DNA of 64,000 nucleotides from Campylobacter lanienae NCTC 13004 (GTDB lineage: Bacteria > Campylobacterota > Campylobacteria > Campylobacterales > Campylobacteraceae), in assembly GCF_002139935.1 (NCBI RefSeq), contig NZ_CP015578.1, forward strand, positions 310,001 to 374,000. Direction: 5' to 3'. Positions within the stretch are counted from its first letter, which is position 1, and each line of letters starts with the position of its first letter. The notes under the pieces were generated by a model. It searched no databases. It had not been told where the DNA came from and saw only the letters and a list, made by a program, of their open reading frames with translations. Of the stretch, positions 11,602-21,317 are shown one piece after another. Position numbers and translations under genes: made by a program.

Positions 11602-12216
11602 TTATAATCCTTCTAAAAGAATCAAATATAGCTCTTTTATAATATCATCGCTCAAATGCGCTGTAGATGCGGTGGATAGAAATTTGATAATATCATCTTT
11701 GGGTAATTTGTTTTTGCCTATGCATTTAGGATGAGCGAGCAAAAACGCCCTACCGAGTGCTACTTCATCTGCGATAATGCCATCGCAAATAAAGCAGTTG
11801 CTATCTAAATGTAATCTGCCTTCAAATTTCAAAATCAAAATATAAGCTTCAAGCAGCACTCTAAGCGGATTTTGGCGATAAAATTTTTTAGCACAACTCT
11901 CTAATAATTCAAAATAAAACTCATCGCTCTCTTCTACATCACGCAGATGAGTGGCCAAAAGTCGCATAAAATTTTGCCAAATCAAGAGCCTATCTCTATC
12001 AAGCAACCATGAAAACCCCAGATGCATAGTAGAGCGAAGATGTGGCAAAAACGCCTTACTCTCAACTAACTCAAAATCTAGCTTAAATCCTTGCGTTATA
12101 ATAGGATGCCTAGCGCCGTAAAATCTATAGCATTTTATCTGTCTGTTTTTGGCAAGGATGGTGACTAGGCAGTCTTCATCTCTGACTTTTTGGACTTTTA
12201 ATATATAGCCTTGCAT
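11602..12216 (-). CDS. recO: DNA repair protein RecO
   Basis: RecO works with RecF and RecR to load RecA onto SSB-coated gaps. The N-terminus MQGYILKVQKVRDEDCLVTIL looks like the RecO OB fold, with the typical pattern of a switch to FYGARHPIITQGFKLDF. The helical second half is short. At 204 aa it matches the small epsilonproteobacterial form and not the ~240-aa E. coli form. Only a remnant of a zinc motif, CFICDG, is visible. Its start overlaps the dus gene by 19 nt, so the two are co-transcribed. Confidence 0.8.
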   Translation of the reverse strand: MQGYILKVQKVRDEDCLVTILAKNRQIKCYRFYGARHPIITQGFKLDFELVESKAFLPHLRSTMHLGFSWLLDRDRLLIWQNFMRLLATHLRDVEESDEFYFELLESCAKKFYRQNPLRVLLEAYILILKFEGRLHLDSNCFICDGIIADEVALGRAFLLAHPKCIGKNKLPKDDIIKFLSTASTAHLSDDIIKELYLILLEGL

Positions 12217-13136
12217 GGATCAAAAAATCGCTCAATTTCGGCTCTCATATCATCTGGTGAGTGAATTTGGTTGATACTAGATCTAAATTCACTAGCGCCG
12301 CTTAAGCCTTTGGAGTATTCGTGTAAGTGCTTGCGGAATATGCCAACAGCATGCTCGCTATATGTCTTTAGCATTAATTCAAAATGTTCTTTGATGATCT
12401 CTTTTTTTTGAGCTAAATTTAAACTTTGGCTATCTTTGATCTCTTTAAAAATCCATGGAGAGCCGATACTAGCACGACCAATCATGAGTCCATCGCAGCC
12501 AGTTATCTCTAAAACTTTTTGATAATTATCCAAATTTATATCGCCATTAGCAATGACTGGAATTGTGGTAGAGGCTTTGATCTTGGCTATGGCTTCATAA
12601 TCTACTGGCGCGCTATATCCGCCGGCTCTTGTGCGACCATGAACGCAGATAAAGTCAGCCCCAGCATTTGCTAGATCTCTTGCGATTTCGTGAGCCATTT
12701 TGGTATTAAATCCTAGGCGAATTTTCACTGAAGTGTAGCGTTTGTTGGATTTGGTTTTGATGATTTCTATGAGATTACAAAGTAGCTTAGGATCGTTTAA
12801 AAGAGCTGAGCCGGCGTTTTGCTTGATTACCTTTGGTACGGGGCAGCCGCAGTTTAAATCGATTCCATCTATCCCATCAAATTTGTTTAAAATATCCACA
12901 GCTTTGGCTATTATATCCTTTTGACTTCCGGCAATTTGAATGATATAGGGCGTTTCTAGGGGGGATTTTTCAAGCATTGATATGGTCTTGTCATTTTCAT
13001 ATACAAGGGCATTTGAGCTAATCATCTCACTAATAGTACAATCGCACCCAAATCTCTTGGCTAAGGTGCGAAGTGGCAGATCGGAAAAACCAGCTAATGG
13101 AGCTAAAAAAAGTGGCTTAGAGCTAAAATCTATCAT
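12198..13136 (-). CDS. dus: tRNA-dihydrouridine synthase (DusB-like)
   Basis: This flavin enzyme reduces uridine to dihydrouridine in tRNA D-loops. The TIM barrel starts LFLAPLAGFSDLPLR, with the catalytic Cys98 in LNCGCPVPKV, an FMN and RNA-binding stretch FICVHGRTRAGGYS, and NGDI and GLMIGRASIGSPWIF near the end. At 312 aa it has normal length. Its ATG overlaps the stop of the upstream membrane protein by one base. The subfamily (DusB versus DusA/C) is judged only by overall feel. Confidence 0.9.
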   Translation of the reverse strand: MIDFSSKPLFLAPLAGFSDLPLRTLAKRFGCDCTISEMISSNALVYENDKTISMLEKSPLETPYIIQIAGSQKDIIAKAVDILNKFDGIDGIDLNCGCPVPKVIKQNAGSALLNDPKLLCNLIEIIKTKSNKRYTSVKIRLGFNTKMAHEIARDLANAGADFICVHGRTRAGGYSAPVDYEAIAKIKASTTIPVIANGDINLDNYQKVLEITGCDGLMIGRASIGSPWIFKEIKDSQSLNLAQKKEIIKEHFELMLKTYSEHAVGIFRKHLHEYSKGLSGASEFRSSINQIHSPDDMRAEIERFFDPCKAIY

Positions 13137-14128
13137 TAATAAAATAGATCCGCTTTAGAAATTTTACCATGATCTCTTAAAAATAGTAGAGTCTCTATCC
13201 GTTCAAATTTGCTATTTTCGCTTGCGATAATCTCCCTTAACCGATCTATCATGCCAAAATCATAAAGTAGATATAGATAGGCTTCAAGTGCTAATTGCTC
13301 TTCGTTTTTAAGGCGTTCAAACATTGATATTAAAAGGTCTGGGTCGATTTTGGCTTTTAGGATTTTGGCTATTTGGATATACTCATTTTGAGTAAATTTC
13401 ACCTTACTAATAGTCGCAAAAATATCATTGGTGCTAATCTCAAATTTATCATTAACATATCTATCAATAAGTATGAAAATATCGCTATTTGTGTAAGTTG
13501 GATTGAATTTAGATAGCTCTAAAAATGTCGCATTTTCGACTAGGGCTTTAGAGGCTACCGATATTAACTCATCATTTGTTTCTTTATTTGATAGGATGGT
13601 GATGGCGTATTTATAATCGGCTTTTATCTTGTTTTTTTCGTTTTGGATATAGAGCGGATTGGTCTTTAAAAGTTTAAATTTTTTCAAATCACAAACCTTG
13701 CCATTTTTAACTTCAAAGCAAATCTCATAAGCTGCTTTTAAATCGCTATTTTCGAAGTTTGGTTTGCCTAAATTTAGCCATGGAGATAGAGATTTTGTTA
13801 CTTCACTTGATGCATTAAATAGATCTGTTTTGAAATCTTTATTTGATTCTAAACCAAGATAAATTTCTTTAGCTAAAACATTGTAAATTTGAGCATCATT
13901 TCTCATCGCTCTGCCTTCTAAATAGATCTTAAATCCATAATAACTCATATGAAAAAGAGCTAAAATAGCAAACAAAATCAAAGGCAAAACAACCCAAGTC
14001 GCAATAGGGATATCAAGACTATATCCAAGGATATTCAGGGCATAATTTTGATTGACAAATGAGAATATAGCCAACCAAATAATCCCAATATATATAATAG
14101 AATATAAAAAAAATCGTCTAGTTTTCAT
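13136..14128 (-). CDS. conserved inner-membrane protein, function unknown
   Basis: This 330-aa protein has two hydrophobic segments near the N-terminus (about residues 8-28 and 41-66). A long, mostly helical and charged hydrophilic part follows, probably cytoplasmic. I see no catalytic motif. It lies 10 nt downstream of the dksA-like gene and overlaps the dus gene by one base, so it belongs to the accD-rlmH-dksA-dus-recO run. Position in a conserved Campylobacter operon suggests a real gene, but I do not recognise a function. Confidence 0.8.
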   Translation of the reverse strand: MKTRRFFLYSIIYIGIIWLAIFSFVNQNYALNILGYSLDIPIATWVVLPLILFAILALFHMSYYGFKIYLEGRAMRNDAQIYNVLAKEIYLGLESNKDFKTDLFNASSEVTKSLSPWLNLGKPNFENSDLKAAYEICFEVKNGKVCDLKKFKLLKTNPLYIQNEKNKIKADYKYAITILSNKETNDELISVASKALVENATFLELSKFNPTYTNSDIFILIDRYVNDKFEISTNDIFATISKVKFTQNEYIQIAKILKAKIDPDLLISMFERLKNEEQLALEAYLYLLYDFGMIDRLREIIASENSKFERIETLLFLRDHGKISKADLFY

Positions 14129-14138
14129 CTTGGATCTC

Positions 14139-14495
14139 CTATTTTATAATTGTTTTTTCAGCAATTTCACGACATGTGATACAATACCTTGCGTGTGGCT
14201 TGACTTTTAGGCGTTCAATATCGATATCATCTTCGCACATATCACAAATTCCATAAACTCCAGAGTCAATTTTTTTAAGAGATTGATCGATCTCATTTAG
14301 CTCTTGTTGTTGCTTGATCGATATTGAGTGTTCCAACTCTTCATCGGCACTGATACTAGCAAAATCAAACTCATCTGTAGCGCCACTTTGTCTAAGACCA
14401 TCTATTTCATTAGCTGCGTCGTTGATGTTTTTTTGAATTTGCTCTTTTCTAGCTAAAAGCAACTCTTTGAAATAGTCCAAATCGCTTTGTTTCAT
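14139..14495 (-). CDS. dksA: DksA/TraR-family zinc-finger protein
   Basis: DksA-type proteins bind the RNA polymerase secondary channel and, with ppGpp, alter initiation, notably at rRNA promoters. This 118-aa protein has an N-terminal coiled coil with the tip motif DEFDFA at residues 41-46, which fits the functional DxxDxA signature. The C-terminus carries a four-cysteine zinc site, CDMC (about 93-96) and CITC (about 108-111). It is shorter than E. coli DksA (151 aa), as is usual in this group. It sits 10 nt after rlmH. Confidence 0.9.
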   Translation of the reverse strand: MKQSDLDYFKELLLARKEQIQKNINDAANEIDGLRQSGATDEFDFASISADEELEHSISIKQQQELNEIDQSLKKIDSGVYGICDMCEDDIDIERLKVKPHARYCITCREIAEKTIIK

Positions 14496-14505
14496 ATAAC
14501 TCCTT

Positions 14506-14952
14506 TTATTTATGATAAGGGTGATTTGCGTTTATACACAGAGCACGAAAAATTTGCTCATATAAGACAAGCTTGGCTATTTTATGAGCTAATGTTAGTC
14601 TAGAGAGGCTTACTAGCTTATCCATTTTTGCTCTTAAATTATCACCCAAACCATAAGCCCCGCCGATAAAAAATGAAATTTGGGGTTTATCTTTTAAAAG
14701 TTTAGCAAACTCAAAGCTATCAAGCATAACTCCACGTTCATCAAGTCCGATACAATAGCCATTTATACAAGGTTTATAGGCTTCTTCATAGGCTTTATGA
14801 GAGGCGAATTCGCCTTCTTTTTGGGCTTTGGCGATTTGAGAATTAAATTTGTTAATCTCTTTTATATCAGCCCATTTGCTACTCATTTTTATATAATCTT
14901 TTAAGGCTATATCATCGCTAAGTTTTTGAAGGCAATGGATCAAAATTTGCAC
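14506..14952 (-). CDS. rlmH: 23S rRNA pseudouridine-1915 N3-methyltransferase RlmH
   Basis: RlmH is a SPOUT methyltransferase that acts on helix 69 of 23S rRNA in the assembled ribosome. The 148-aa protein has the knot motif [11 protein letters not shown] and the C-terminal signature [22 protein letters not shown] (given here in two parts: [12 protein letters not shown] and [10 protein letters not shown]), ending NHPYHK, which is characteristic of the family. It overlaps the accD stop by one base. Confidence 0.95.
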   Translation of the reverse strand: MQILIHCLQKLSDDIALKDYIKMSSKWADIKEINKFNSQIAKAQKEGEFASHKAYEEAYKPCINGYCIGLDERGVMLDSFEFAKLLKDKPQISFFIGGAYGLGDNLRAKMDKLVSLSRLTLAHKIAKLVLYEQIFRALCINANHPYHK

Positions 14953-15824
14953 TAAATAGCCTCATTTATAGGATTATAAAAGCTATCATTTTTCATAAAA
15001 AATCTTACCATATCGCTAAGATATTTTTTATGCTGATCTCTAGGCACTATAGCATCTATAAGGCCGTGTTCTAGCAGAAATTCAGCTCTTTGAAAACCCT
15101 CAGGCAAGCTTGCTTTTATGGTTTGTTCAATTACTCTTTGACCAGCAAAGCCAATTAATGCTTTTGGCTCGGCTATTATGAGATCTCCAAGCCAAGCAAA
15201 AGAGGCCGAAACACCACCCATCGTAGGATCTGTAAGAACAGAAATATAAGGCAATCTATTATCGCTTAATAACTTTAAAGCTGCGCTTGTTTTGCTCATT
15301 TGCATAAGGCTAAATGTGCTCTCTTGCATTCTAGCTCCGCCACTTGCGCTTACTATAATAAGTGGATTTCGCTTTTCTATGGCTCTGCGAACGGCTCTAG
15401 TGATCTTCTCGCCCTCAACTGAGCTAAGGCTTCCGCCCATAAAAGCAAAATCAAAAACCACTAATTGAATTTGCTGACCATCTATCGTGGCTTCTCCTGA
15501 TATTGCCGAGCTTGTTTTGCCATTTTTGCTTTGGCCTTCTTCGATTCTTTTTTTATATGATTTTTTATCTACGAAATTCAAAGGATCAACAGGCTTTAAA
15601 TTCGCATCAAATTCAACAAAACTTCCAATATCGGTTATCAATTCTATTCTTTGCTGGGCGCTTAGTCTCATATGATATCCGCATTTTGGGCAGACATTAT
15701 GGCAAGCCTCAACTTCTTTAAAATACATCAAAGAACTACAGCTATTACACTTTACCCAATGGCTTGGTGCCTCACTTGGGTGAGATTGTTTTTTGCGTAT
15801 TTTTGAAAAAAAATCACCTAGCAT
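14952..15824 (-). CDS. accD: acetyl-CoA carboxylase carboxyltransferase subunit beta
   Basis: AccD with AccA transfers the carboxyl group from carboxybiotin to acetyl-CoA to make malonyl-CoA for fatty acid synthesis. The 290-aa protein has an N-terminal four-cysteine zinc ribbon (CNSC near residue 26 and CPKC near 45). The crotonase-like core follows, with [10 protein letters not shown] and [14 protein letters not shown]. It heads the minus-strand run down to recO and is divergent from the peroxiredoxin gene. Confidence 0.97.
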   Translation of the reverse strand: MLGDFFSKIRKKQSHPSEAPSHWVKCNSCSSLMYFKEVEACHNVCPKCGYHMRLSAQQRIELITDIGSFVEFDANLKPVDPLNFVDKKSYKKRIEEGQSKNGKTSSAISGEATIDGQQIQLVVFDFAFMGGSLSSVEGEKITRAVRRAIEKRNPLIIVSASGGARMQESTFSLMQMSKTSAALKLLSDNRLPYISVLTDPTMGGVSASFAWLGDLIIAEPKALIGFAGQRVIEQTIKASLPEGFQRAEFLLEHGLIDAIVPRDQHKKYLSDMVRFFMKNDSFYNPINEAI

Positions 15825-15938
15825 TTTTTTCCTTTGATAAAAAATTGGGCGATTATAGCAAAATTTTCTTTAAATTTATATTTTTAATAATTTTTCTATT
15901 ATTTTATATGCGTTTAATTATAGTTAATTTTACATAGA

Positions 15939-15944
15939 TACAAT
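15939..15944 (+). promoter_or_regulatory. possible -10 box for the peroxiredoxin gene
   Basis: TACAAT lies 36 nt before the start codon in the accD/peroxiredoxin divergent spacer. The spacer is rich in A/T palindromic stretches that could hold a PerR operator, but I cannot define one. Confidence 0.35.
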
Positions 15945-15979
15945 TTCGCAATTCATAAAAATTATTAAGGAGATTTAGT

Positions 15980-16576
15980 ATGATAGTTACTAATAAAGCA
16001 CCACAACTAAGTGGTACAGCAGTTCTAGGCAATGGTCAAATTGAAGAAAATTTTGATCTATATAAAAATATCGGCCCAAAAGGTGCGGTAGTGTTTTTCT
16101 ATCCAAAAGATTTTACTTTTGTTTGTCCAAGTGAGATTATAGCATTTGATCATAGATATAAAGAATTCAAAGAAAGAGGCATTGAAGTAATTGGTGTTAG
16201 CACAGATAATGAATATTGCCACTTTGCTTGGAGAGAAACTGATGTTAAACAAGGCGGTATCGGTAGAGTTCAATTCCCACTAGTAGCTGACCTTAAAAAA
16301 GAGTGGGCAAAAGGATTTGATGTATTATTTGATGAAGCAGTTGCTCTAAGAGGTAGCTTCTTATTAGACAAAGATGGCACAGTTCGCCACGCTGTTATCA
16401 ATGACCTTCCACTTGGTAGAAATATCGATGAAATGGTAAGAATGGTAGATACAATGCTATTTACAAATGAACATGGTGAAGTTTGCCCAGCTGGTTGGAA
16501 TAAAGGTGATAAAGGTATGAAACCTACAACTGAAGGCGTAGCTAGCTATCTTTCAACTGATGGTGATAAACTATAA
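15980..16576 (+). CDS. ahpC: 2-Cys peroxiredoxin (AhpC/TSA family)
   Basis: This enzyme reduces hydrogen peroxide and organic peroxides in the cytoplasm. The 198-aa protein has the peroxidatic Cys49 in DFTFVCPSEI and the resolving Cys169 in GEVCPAGW, so it is a typical 2-Cys type. The C-terminus ends without a YF motif (SYLSTDGDKL), which suggests lower sensitivity to over-oxidation. A strong AAGGAG site precedes the ATG. A perR gene lies in this window, and regulation of ahpC by PerR is known in C. jejuni; an operator is not proven here. Confidence 0.95.
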   Translation: MIVTNKAPQLSGTAVLGNGQIEENFDLYKNIGPKGAVVFFYPKDFTFVCPSEIIAFDHRYKEFKERGIEVIGVSTDNEYCHFAWRETDVKQGGIGRVQFPLVADLKKEWAKGFDVLFDEAVALRGSFLLDKDGTVRHAVINDLPLGRNIDEMVRMVDTMLFTNEHGEVCPAGWNKGDKGMKPTTEGVASYLSTDGDKL

Positions 16577-16581
16577 TTCAA

Positions 16582-16609
16582 TTTAAAGCTCCATTTTTGG
16601 GGCTTTAAA
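16582..16609 (+). terminator. terminator after the peroxiredoxin gene
   Basis: TTTAAAGCTCC pairs with GGGGCTTTAAA (one G-U pair) around a short T-rich loop; CTTCTTTAAA follows. It begins 5 nt after the stop codon. Confidence 0.65.
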
Positions 16610-16614
16610 CTTCT

Positions 16615-16640
16615 TTAAATTTAAATATTTATTCCGATAT
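16615..16640 (+). promoter_or_regulatory. candidate sigma28 (FliA) promoter
   Basis: CCGATAT at 16634-16640 matches the flagellar sigma28 -10 element. TTAAATTTA at 16615-16623 can serve as the -35 element. The ATG of the coiled-coil gene is 33 nt downstream. The spacing is one or two bases short of the enterobacterial consensus. Confidence 0.45.
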
Positions 16641-16672
16641 TAAAATATAATGAATTAATATAGGAGTAATAG

Positions 16673-17002
16673 ATGCAAATCAATCCAATAGGTATAACTT
16701 CACAAGATTTTAGCAATACAAAAAAGATTTCAATTAATAAAAAAGATGATAATATGGATACTCAAGAAAGTAAAAGTCCAACTGCTATGATTCAAGAGAC
16801 TATAGAGCTTTTAGAGGAGCAACTAGAAAGATTAAAAAAGCAATTATCTAAGGTTGAAGAAAAAATAAAAGCTCTATCTAGTATTCCAAATGAATATGCT
16901 AAAAATATGCTAATGAGTTTAACGGAGCAAGCTGCTAATTTAATAACTAAAATCATGACTATAAGTACTAGGATTTTAGAGTTAGAAAAAGCGCTTGCTT
17001 AG
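16673..17002 (+). CDS. small coiled-coil protein, possibly FlxA-like
   Basis: This 109-aa protein has no signal peptide. Residues ~42-75 form a charged heptad-rich helix (IELLEEQLERLKKQLSKVEE), and a second helix runs to the end (ILELEKALA). The N-terminus is polar and starts MQINPIGITS, the kind of start seen in Campylobacter flagella-related small proteins. A sigma28-like promoter and a TAGGAG site lie upstream. The combination suggests a flagellar-regulon member like FlxA, but the sequence itself gives only a coiled coil. Function unknown. Confidence 0.75.
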   Translation: MQINPIGITSQDFSNTKKISINKKDDNMDTQESKSPTAMIQETIELLEEQLERLKKQLSKVEEKIKALSSIPNEYAKNMLMSLTEQAANLITKIMTISTRILELEKALA

Positions 17003-17009
17003 GATAGGT

Positions 17010-18086
17010 TTATCCGTGTGTTCTTTGGAATTCTTTCATAAATTCGCATAGAGTTTGGACACTTTGGGTGGTTACTGCGTTATATATTGAAGCTCTTAAA
17101 CCACCTAAAATTCTATGGCCTTTTAGCCCTATCATGCCATTTTCTTCTGCTAATTTGACAAATTTCATATCCAATTCCGCATTAGGTGTAGCGAAGCTTA
17201 CATTCATTAAACTTCTTGAGTCTGGCTTAGCAAATGTTGTATAAAATCCAGAATTATCAATCAACTCATAAAGCATATCGGCTTTTTGTCTATTTATTGC
17301 ATTTATAGCGCTTAATCCGCCTTGGTCTTTTATCCAGTCTAAGACTAGATCAAACATATAAATTCCAAATGTAGGCGGAGTATTTGATAGTGAGTTTGCC
17401 TCGATCTGTGTAGTATAGCGAAGTGGGGTTGGGACACTCTCTTTGACTCTATTTGCTAAATCTTTTTTGATAATTACTATTGTAATTCCAGCCGGGCCGG
17501 CATTTTTTTGTGCTCCACCATAGAATAATCCGATATTGTGTGCTTTAAAATCAATATCACGGCTTAAAAGGTCAGAGCTACTATCTACTACCAAAGGACA
17601 TTTTGGGCTTGGAAGTGTGGCGTATTGTGTGCCATAAATTGTATTATTAGAGCAGATATAGCCATAATCAGCATCATCACTAAAATTAAAATTTGGAATG
17701 TGATCAAATTTAGTATCTTCGCTACTTGCTATTACCTTGTAATTGATATTTTGGATTTTGGCTTCTTTGATTGCTTTTTGCGTCCAAACACCGGTATTTA
17801 CATATTCGGCCACTCCACCAGTGTAGATATTCATCGGAATTTGAGCAAATTGCAAAGTCGCACCACCTTGTAAAAATAGCACCGCATAATCATCACCGAT
17901 ATTATAAAAACTTTTTAGCTTAGCAATGGCGTTATTGTGTAATTCTTCAAAAACTTTCCCCCTATGGCTTACCTCCATAATGCTATAACCAAAGCCGTGA
18001 TAATCGGTAAATTCAGCCTTAGCGCGCTCTAAAACAGCCAATGGAATTGCGCTTGGACCAGCGCTAAAATTTAAAACTCTACTCAT
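17010..18086 (-). CDS. serC: phosphoserine aminotransferase SerC
   Basis: SerC converts 3-phosphohydroxypyruvate to phosphoserine in serine synthesis, and a related step in pyridoxal phosphate synthesis. The 358-aa protein starts [17 protein letters not shown], a family hallmark. The PLP lysine is K194 in [13 protein letters not shown], with GGATLQF near 74-80 and the C-terminal [18 protein letters not shown]. The stop lies 8 nt from the convergent coiled-coil gene. It follows xseA by 10 nt on the same strand. Confidence 0.97.
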   Translation of the reverse strand: MSRVLNFSAGPSAIPLAVLERAKAEFTDYHGFGYSIMEVSHRGKVFEELHNNAIAKLKSFYNIGDDYAVLFLQGGATLQFAQIPMNIYTGGVAEYVNTGVWTQKAIKEAKIQNINYKVIASSEDTKFDHIPNFNFSDDADYGYICSNNTIYGTQYATLPSPKCPLVVDSSSDLLSRDIDFKAHNIGLFYGGAQKNAGPAGITIVIIKKDLANRVKESVPTPLRYTTQIEANSLSNTPPTFGIYMFDLVLDWIKDQGGLSAINAINRQKADMLYELIDNSGFYTTFAKPDSRSLMNVSFATPNAELDMKFVKLAEENGMIGLKGHRILGGLRASIYNAVTTQSVQTLCEFMKEFQRTHG

Positions 18087-18096
18087 TTTATCCCCC

Positions 18097-19257
18097 TTAT
18101 TTTATGATTGCTTGTTTAGATGTATCTTGCGAATTAATAGTGATTTCATCGCCACTCTTTAGCTCAGATAGCAAGACTATTTGAGAATCTTTTATAATTT
18201 GAACCATATTTTTTGTGATCTTATAAAAGTGCTCTTGTCTTTTTAAAACTAGCTCAAATTTCTCAATTTTGGACCTAGCGAGATCTAGCTTTTTGTGTAA
18301 AAAGTTATCCAAATTCGACTTAAAACTATCTAAATTAAGAGTAGCTAGGGCTATTTTTTGCTCTATTGCTTTGGATTTTATCTCTGTTTTTGCTAGATTA
18401 AGTAGATTTTCATATCTACTAAATTTGGATATTAAGATGGATTCTAGGTTATTTTGGATGATATCAAGTCTTTGATAAAGCTCATTGCTATCAGGGAGGA
18501 GATCCACCATAGCAGCTGTAGGTGTAAGCGATCTGTGATCTGCTACAAAATCACTAATACTATAATCAATCTCATGCCCAACAGCTGAAATAATCGGTGT
18601 TTTAGCCTCATAAATAGCATAAGCTAAGGCTTCATTATTAAAGCACCAAAGATCCTCTTTAGATCCTCCACCCCTAGCTATGACTATCACATCAAGATCC
18701 ATATTATCAGCGATTTTAACCATTTTGATTAAATTTGCTGGTGCGTTATTTCCTTGAACTAAGGAATTAAATAGATAAAATTTAGGTAAAATATATCTAT
18801 CATTAATCACTCTACACATATCAGCAAATGCTGCTGAGCTCGCACTTGTGATAATGCCAACTCTATTAGGGTATTTTGGTAGTGGCTTTTTATGCTCTTT
18901 ATCAAATAACCCAGCAGCAGCTAAACGCTCTTTAAGTTGATTAAAAGCAAGCTCCAATTCTCCTACGCCAATAGGCATTATGCGATTAGCGATAAACTGA
19001 TAGCTACCATTTGGGCTATAGATTGAGAGTTTGCCAATTAGGGTAACTTTCATACCATCTTTGATATCAAATTTGATATTTTGATTAGCGAATTTATATA
19101 TAGCGACGCTAATGGCTGATTTTTCATCTTTTAGGGTAAAGTACCAATGTCCGCTATTGTGCTTAGTAAGGCGACTAATCTCGCCTTCAACCTCAATGGA
19201 GTTGAAGTGAGACTCTAATAGAGCCTTAGCAGATTCATTTAGATCGCTTACGGTCAT
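18097..19257 (-). CDS. xseA: exodeoxyribonuclease VII large subunit
   Basis: XseA is the catalytic subunit of the single-strand exonuclease ExoVII. The 386-aa protein starts with the OB fold ([20 protein letters not shown]), then the catalytic core with [36 protein letters not shown] and [21 protein letters not shown] long coiled-coil region follows to about residue 350. It overlaps ubiE by 4 nt. The small subunit XseB is not in this window. Confidence 0.96.
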   Translation of the reverse strand: MTVSDLNESAKALLESHFNSIEVEGEISRLTKHNSGHWYFTLKDEKSAISVAIYKFANQNIKFDIKDGMKVTLIGKLSIYSPNGSYQFIANRIMPIGVGELELAFNQLKERLAAAGLFDKEHKKPLPKYPNRVGIITSASSAAFADMCRVINDRYILPKFYLFNSLVQGNNAPANLIKMVKIADNMDLDVIVIARGGGSKEDLWCFNNEALAYAIYEAKTPIISAVGHEIDYSISDFVADHRSLTPTAAMVDLLPDSNELYQRLDIIQNNLESILISKFSRYENLLNLAKTEIKSKAIEQKIALATLNLDSFKSNLDNFLHKKLDLARSKIEKFELVLKRQEHFYKITKNMVQIIKDSQIVLLSELKSGDEITINSQDTSKQAIIK

Positions 19258-19967
19258 ATATTTTTCACCTTTTTAGCAATAAACATTGTGCTAATATCCA
19301 TGCTAAAGCCCTTTACCATCACAATCTCAAAGCCGCTATTTTTAATTTCAGCACAAAATTCATTTGAGTCCAAAAACCCATCTATACTCTTTGGTAGATA
19401 CTCATAGGCTTCTTTGTTTTTGCTGATTATTCCGCCAATTGTAGGTAGGATTTTTTGGAGATAAAAATCTCGAATTTTTGCTATTAGGCCATCTTTTTGC
19501 CTTTTGGTAAATTCCAAAACTACCAAATATCCGCCAATTTTTAAGACACGATTAAACTCACGCAAAGCTTGTTTTCTAGCTACGACATTTCTGATACCAT
19601 AACTGATGCTAAGAATATCTTGAGTATTTGATTCTAGCTTTAAATTATCAGCCATAGACTCTATAAATTCGCACCCTTTAATCTTTGCTTTAGCTACTTT
19701 TAGCATCTCTACGCTTGGGTCTATGGCGGTGATTTTTTTGATAGTTAGATTTGCTTTTTTAGCGCTATTTATCCAAGCAAGCACCATATCGCCAGTCCCG
19801 CAAGCTACATCAGTGATATGTAAAGATGAGTTGAAATTCTCAAGTACCAAATCACAAGCAGTGCTTCGCCAAGAGGCGTCTATACCAAAGCTTAGAATTT
19901 TATTTGCTTTATCGTATGTTGGGGCGATTTCGTTAAACATATCTATGATTTTCTCTTGATTTTGCAC
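19254..19967 (-). CDS. ubiE: demethylmenaquinone/ubiquinone C-methyltransferase
   Basis: UbiE/MenG carries out the final SAM-dependent C-methylation in menaquinone synthesis, the respiratory quinone of this group. The 237-aa protein has MFNEIAPTYDKANKILSFG at the N-terminus, the SAM-binding motif VACGTGD at residues 54-60, and YGIRNV and REFNRVLKIGGYLVVLEF further on. It lies directly after an uncharacterised gene (0 nt gap) and overlaps xseA. Confidence 0.95.
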   Translation of the reverse strand: MQNQEKIIDMFNEIAPTYDKANKILSFGIDASWRSTACDLVLENFNSSLHITDVACGTGDMVLAWINSAKKANLTIKKITAIDPSVEMLKVAKAKIKGCEFIESMADNLKLESNTQDILSISYGIRNVVARKQALREFNRVLKIGGYLVVLEFTKRQKDGLIAKIRDFYLQKILPTIGGIISKNKEAYEYLPKSIDGFLDSNEFCAEIKNSGFEIVMVKGFSMDISTMFIAKKVKNI

Positions 19968-20747
19968 TTAATTATCCTTTTGGTAGTGTGATTTTAGCTT
20001 TTTGGATTGTTTTGATAGCTTTTTATCAAATTTTTTTAGCTTTTTATTTAGCTCTTTTTTTAGGCTTTTTTTGATATTTTTTTCATTAATATTTTTATAT
20101 TTTATGTATAAATTTGTAATTTTACTTAGTTTGGAGTCGAATTTATCTAATTTAAAAAGCTCTAAAAATATATTAGTAAGTATCAAAAGTTCTTGAAGTA
20201 AATTTGATTTTAACGCACTTTTGGCTCTTATATTTTGTCTTAAATTTACGATTTTTTTGCGGATCGCATAAGATGCACTATGAGATATCAAAGAGTTTGA
20301 GGCACAATAAAATGAGTGCGTATCATATAAGAATATCTCTAATTCAAAACAAAACGACTCAAATCCGCTATCAAAGTATCTCTCAATATCATTTAACAGC
20401 TCTTTAAATTTATGATTTTTATCTTTTTTGAAGCTCTCGATATTTCCAAGAAGTGGTAAAATTTTGCCTAAGAGTTTGTTGAATTTAGCAACTATAAGCT
20501 TATCGAATATAAAATCAAAGCTATTAATAAGTGTATTAATCTGTAAAAAATAGCTATTTATCTTAATTAACAAGGCTATATCTCTATCTTTTAAATACCT
20601 TTTTCTAAGCCCATCAATTAAAAATAGCTTTTGTAAAATTAGCAATCTAACACCATCATAAGCGCTAATATCTAGGCTAAAATATAGCTTTTTCGCACCT
20701 AGCTTTGGGAGTTTGGATGTTATATCTAGATAGTTTATATTTTGCAA
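19968..20747 (-). CDS. lysine-rich helical protein, function unknown
   Basis: This 259-aa protein has no signal peptide or clear membrane segment. It is almost all helix. The last ~45 residues are extremely basic (KNIKKSLKKELNKKLKKFDK and on). I considered a CHAD-type polyphosphate-binding fold because of the all-helical, basic character, but the conserved histidines cannot be identified, so this is only a possibility. It sits immediately before ubiE and 83 nt after perR on the same strand, and looks like the head of the gene run ending in serC. Confidence 0.7.
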   Translation of the reverse strand: MQNINYLDITSKLPKLGAKKLYFSLDISAYDGVRLLILQKLFLIDGLRKRYLKDRDIALLIKINSYFLQINTLINSFDFIFDKLIVAKFNKLLGKILPLLGNIESFKKDKNHKFKELLNDIERYFDSGFESFCFELEIFLYDTHSFYCASNSLISHSASYAIRKKIVNLRQNIRAKSALKSNLLQELLILTNIFLELFKLDKFDSKLSKITNLYIKYKNINEKNIKKSLKKELNKKLKKFDKKLSKQSKKLKSHYQKDN

Positions 20748-20830
20748 AATTTATCCTTAAATGAAAGTGAGAATTTTACACTAAAACTACTAAAATATAG
20801 CTTTAAAGCCTTATATATAAGACTTTAAAT

Positions 20831-21241
20831 TTAGCAGCATTTTGAGCAACTTGAGATATTGGCTACGATATTTAATCTATCGATTAGATTTCCTATTTTT
20901 TGTTCTAAATGCGTTTGGTATGCGGTCATCTGTGCGTCACTAGCATTGATATCTTGGATATTTCCGCAATTGTTACATACAAGATGGATGTGTGGGTGTT
21001 CGTATATATCGTATTTTGCCTTTTGATTTGGGCTATTGACTTCTATTACTAAATTTTCATTTATAAGGGTGTTTAGGTTTTTATATACTGTCGCAAGGGA
21101 TATAGATGGATATTCAGTTTTGATCTGTTCATATAGCTCATCTATTGTTGGGTGTGTGTGATTACTTAGTATTTTTAGAACGCAAAGTCTTTGTGGAGTG
21201 GCTTTGAGTTTGGCTTGTTTTAAAAGTTCCATGCAATCCAT
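20831..21241 (-). CDS. perR: Fur-family peroxide regulator PerR
   Basis: PerR represses oxidative-stress genes such as katA and ahpC and senses peroxide through metal-catalysed oxidation of histidines. The 136-aa protein has a winged-helix domain (LKATPQRLCVLKIL; ISLATVYKNLNTL) and the Fur dimer domain with HPHIHLVCNNCGNI. A second cysteine pair, CSKC, followed by a further Cys closes the protein; together these make the structural zinc site. The ATG at 21241 has GAGGA about 9 nt upstream and is preferred over the Met at codon 4. PerR and not Fur is suggested by size and by resemblance to Campylobacter PerR. Confidence 0.88.
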   Translation of the reverse strand: MDCMELLKQAKLKATPQRLCVLKILSNHTHPTIDELYEQIKTEYPSISLATVYKNLNTLINENLVIEVNSPNQKAKYDIYEHPHIHLVCNNCGNIQDINASDAQMTAYQTHLEQKIGNLIDRLNIVANISSCSKCC

Positions 21242-21317
21242 ACTTTTTTCCTCTTAATTAAAATGGGCTAATTCTATCAAAAAAATATTTAAATTTAACT
21301 TTATCAAATAATATTTT

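Noticed and set aside
19968-20747. CHAD-domain polyphosphate-binding protein
   Set aside because: The protein is helical and basic as expected, but the conserved histidine pattern could not be found, so I left it as unknown.
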